From positions 1 through 5,545 of the forward strand of contig JAFDIX010000235.1 in NCBI GenBank assembly GCA_019307805.1: a stretch of DNA of 5,545 nt, written 5' to 3'. The notes under the pieces are model-generated. The model saw nothing but the letters and a program-made list of their open reading frames with translations. It was not told where the DNA came from and did no database searches. Below are positions 4,397 to 5,545 of this stretch, piece by piece. Source of the stretch: Deltaproteobacteria bacterium. Lineage in GTDB: Bacteria > Desulfobacterota > DSM-4660 > Desulfatiglandales > HGW-15. The position numbers and the translations under genes are program-made. Within the stretch, counting starts at the first letter, position 1; each line of letters begins with the position of its first letter.

Positions 4397-5545
4397 TTAG
4401 TGTTGCATGGTGATATTGCGGCGGAGGTATTGGCCATGCCCAGGCTTGCCAACCAGTTTGCCCTTGTCAAATACCTTGACGCCGCGGACATAGACGCTCT
4501 CCACTGCTCCCTTGACCTCCATCCCTTCGTAAACGCAGAAGTCTGAAGCGGTCAACAGCTCTTTCCCTCGGATCTGCCATCTCCTGTCCTGATCAATGAT
4601 TACAAAGTCGGCATCTGCACCGGGCATGAGTGTGCCCTTGCGCGGGTAAAGGCCAAAGGCCTTGGCAGCGTTGCAGCTCGTGATCTGAGCCAGCTTTTGA
4701 AGCGAAATCCGGTTCCGGGCGAGCCCTTCGCTCAGGAGCAGAGGGAGGATAAGCCCTGTCCCGCCAAAGGCCGTTCGGGTGGACCATATATCCCCGGGGT
4801 TTTTTTCGGCAAGGGTAAAGGGAACGTGGTCGGAACCGATGGTCTCGATGAGCCCCTCTTCCAGGGCCTGCCAAACGGCGTCCTGATCCTCTTGGGTGCG
4901 GATGGGCGGTTTAATCTTGGCGAGCACGCCTGCGGGGCTGTCGATTGTCTGGGCCAGAAAATGGGGACAGGTCTCTGCCACAAAGTCCGTACCGCAGGCA
5001 CGGGCATCCCGCAGGGCCTGGATGGCCGCAAGTGATCCGATGTGAGGAAAGTACACCGGCACCCCGTGGGCGCGTGAAAAGAGTGCTGCCTGTGTGATGG
5101 CAATGGCCTCGGCCAGGTCTGAACAGGCAATATGCCAGGCCTCGAGGCCGGTCATTCCCATGGCCTGTGCTTTAGTGATCCCATGCTGAAGCATTTTACC
5201 GTCTTCACAGTGAATACTGAGCAGAAGGGGTGCTGCTGCCTGAGCCATTGCTTTGAAGACCTCGTTGAGATGGGCTGTGCTGTAATCCACGTCATGGGGA
5301 TCTTCAGCGGTAGCGCCGGGGCGCAGGTCCATAAGGATGCCGCGACCCTGCTCTCCTTCCATGTTCATGTATACCTTGAAGGAACTGATGCCAAACTGTT
5401 CTGCATATTGGTGCATTTCAGATACATGATCCTGGTCAAAGAGGGTCAGATGAAAGGCAATATCCTGGTACAGCAAACGGTTCGCAAGTTCTATCTGCTC
5501 ATCCATCAGCTCAAAGTAGGATTCGGTCCGACGGAAATATCGCAT
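4397..5545 (-). CDS. Cyclic amidohydrolase, dihydropyrimidinase/allantoinase/dihydroorotase group, N-terminus outside window
   Basis: The 382 visible residues are the C-terminal part of a metal-dependent hydrolase that opens cyclic amide rings (hydantoins, dihydropyrimidines, allantoin or dihydroorotate). Numbered from the window edge: K57 in GISSFKVYM, the expected carbamylated bridging lysine; H112 in SIHCEDGKML and H168 in FPHIGS, metal ligands; ETCPHFL (191-197) and KIKPPIR (210-216), family signatures; and D239 in GSDHVPFT, the catalytic aspartate. The C-terminal VRGVKVFDKGKLVGKPGHGQYLRR is the typical closing strand of hydantoinase/allantoinase-like enzymes. The N-terminal HxH metal motif is missing. 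It should lie upstream, since family members run about 450-480 residues, so the ATG on the last bases of the window is probably an internal methionine. Substrate is unresolved. It converges with the aldolase/VOC operon. Confidence 0.87.
   Translation of the reverse strand: MRYFRRTESYFELMDEQIELANRLLYQDIAFHLTLFDQDHVSEMHQYAEQFGISSFKVYMNMEGEQGRGILMDLRPGATAEDPHDVDYSTAHLNEVFKAMAQAAAPLLLSIHCEDGKMLQHGITKAQAMGMTGLEAWHIACSDLAEAIAITQAALFSRAHGVPVYFPHIGSLAAIQALRDARACGTDFVAETCPHFLAQTIDSPAGVLAKIKPPIRTQEDQDAVWQALEEGLIETIGSDHVPFTLAEKNPGDIWSTRTAFGGTGLILPLLLSEGLARNRISLQKLAQITSCNAAKAFGLYPRKGTLMPGADADFVIIDQDRRWQIRGKELLTASDFCVYEGMEVKGAVESVYVRGVKVFDKGKLVGKPGHGQYLRRNITMQH

Noticed and set aside
4168..4491. Minus-strand 107-codon frame across the convergent gap
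   Set aside because: It overlaps the amidohydrolase 3' end in another frame and the rest runs through the repeat element. No ribosome binding site or family motif supports it.

Overview
This 5.5-kb bacterial window holds accessory catabolic genes, a toxin-antitoxin pair and two intergenic repeat elements. Nothing in it fixes the taxon. The moderate GC content of the metabolic genes, the AT-rich toxin-antitoxin cassette and the style of the repeats (9-bp-periodic CAGGAT/ATCCTG arms; CAAATTCCAAAT / TTGTCATTTG quasi-palindromes) remind me of Desulfobacterota and similar anaerobes, but that is recollection and weak.

Layout. Bases 1-186 hold no gene I can support, then a good sigma-70-type promoter overlapped by a 26-bp near-perfect palindrome. 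Bases 187-798 (+) are a two-gene type II toxin-antitoxin operon, a Phd/YefM-type antitoxin followed directly by a VapC-like PIN-domain toxin. Bases 846-2498 (-) encode a complete IlvD/Edd-family dehydratase that converges on the toxin gene. Between the two stops, on the minus strand, lies a very strong ribosome binding site with an ATG and only 12 codons. It may be the remaining start of a gene that once followed the dehydratase. Bases 2499-2923 are non-coding and hold an 8-bp tandem repeat, an AT-rich quasi-palindromic repeat and weak promoter candidates. Bases 2924-4102 (+) are a tight two-gene operon, an HpcH/HpaI-family aldolase and a small glyoxalase/VOC-fold protein. Bases 4103-4396 are almost filled by a MITE-like element bounded by 18-bp inverted repeats (17/18 matching) and holding two strong hairpins and a T17 tract. 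Bases 4397-5545 (-) are the C-terminal 382 residues of a cyclic amidohydrolase of the dihydropyrimidinase/allantoinase/dihydroorotase group. Its N-terminus lies outside the window.

How the genes may work together. A dehydratase of this superfamily turns a 2,3-dihydroxy acid into a 2-keto-3-deoxy acid, and HpaI-type aldolases cleave 2-keto-3-deoxy acids to pyruvate or a related oxoacid plus an aldehyde. With a VOC-fold protein and a ring-opening amidohydrolase nearby, a small carbon (perhaps nitrogen) scavenging cluster is plausible. The dehydratase could equally be an ordinary branched-chain amino acid enzyme, and the three transcription units are not shown to be co-regulated. I see no clear evidence of a wholly new system. 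The points most worth a second look are the truncated gene start at 795-833, the divergent motifs of the dehydratase and aldolase, and the two repeat elements.
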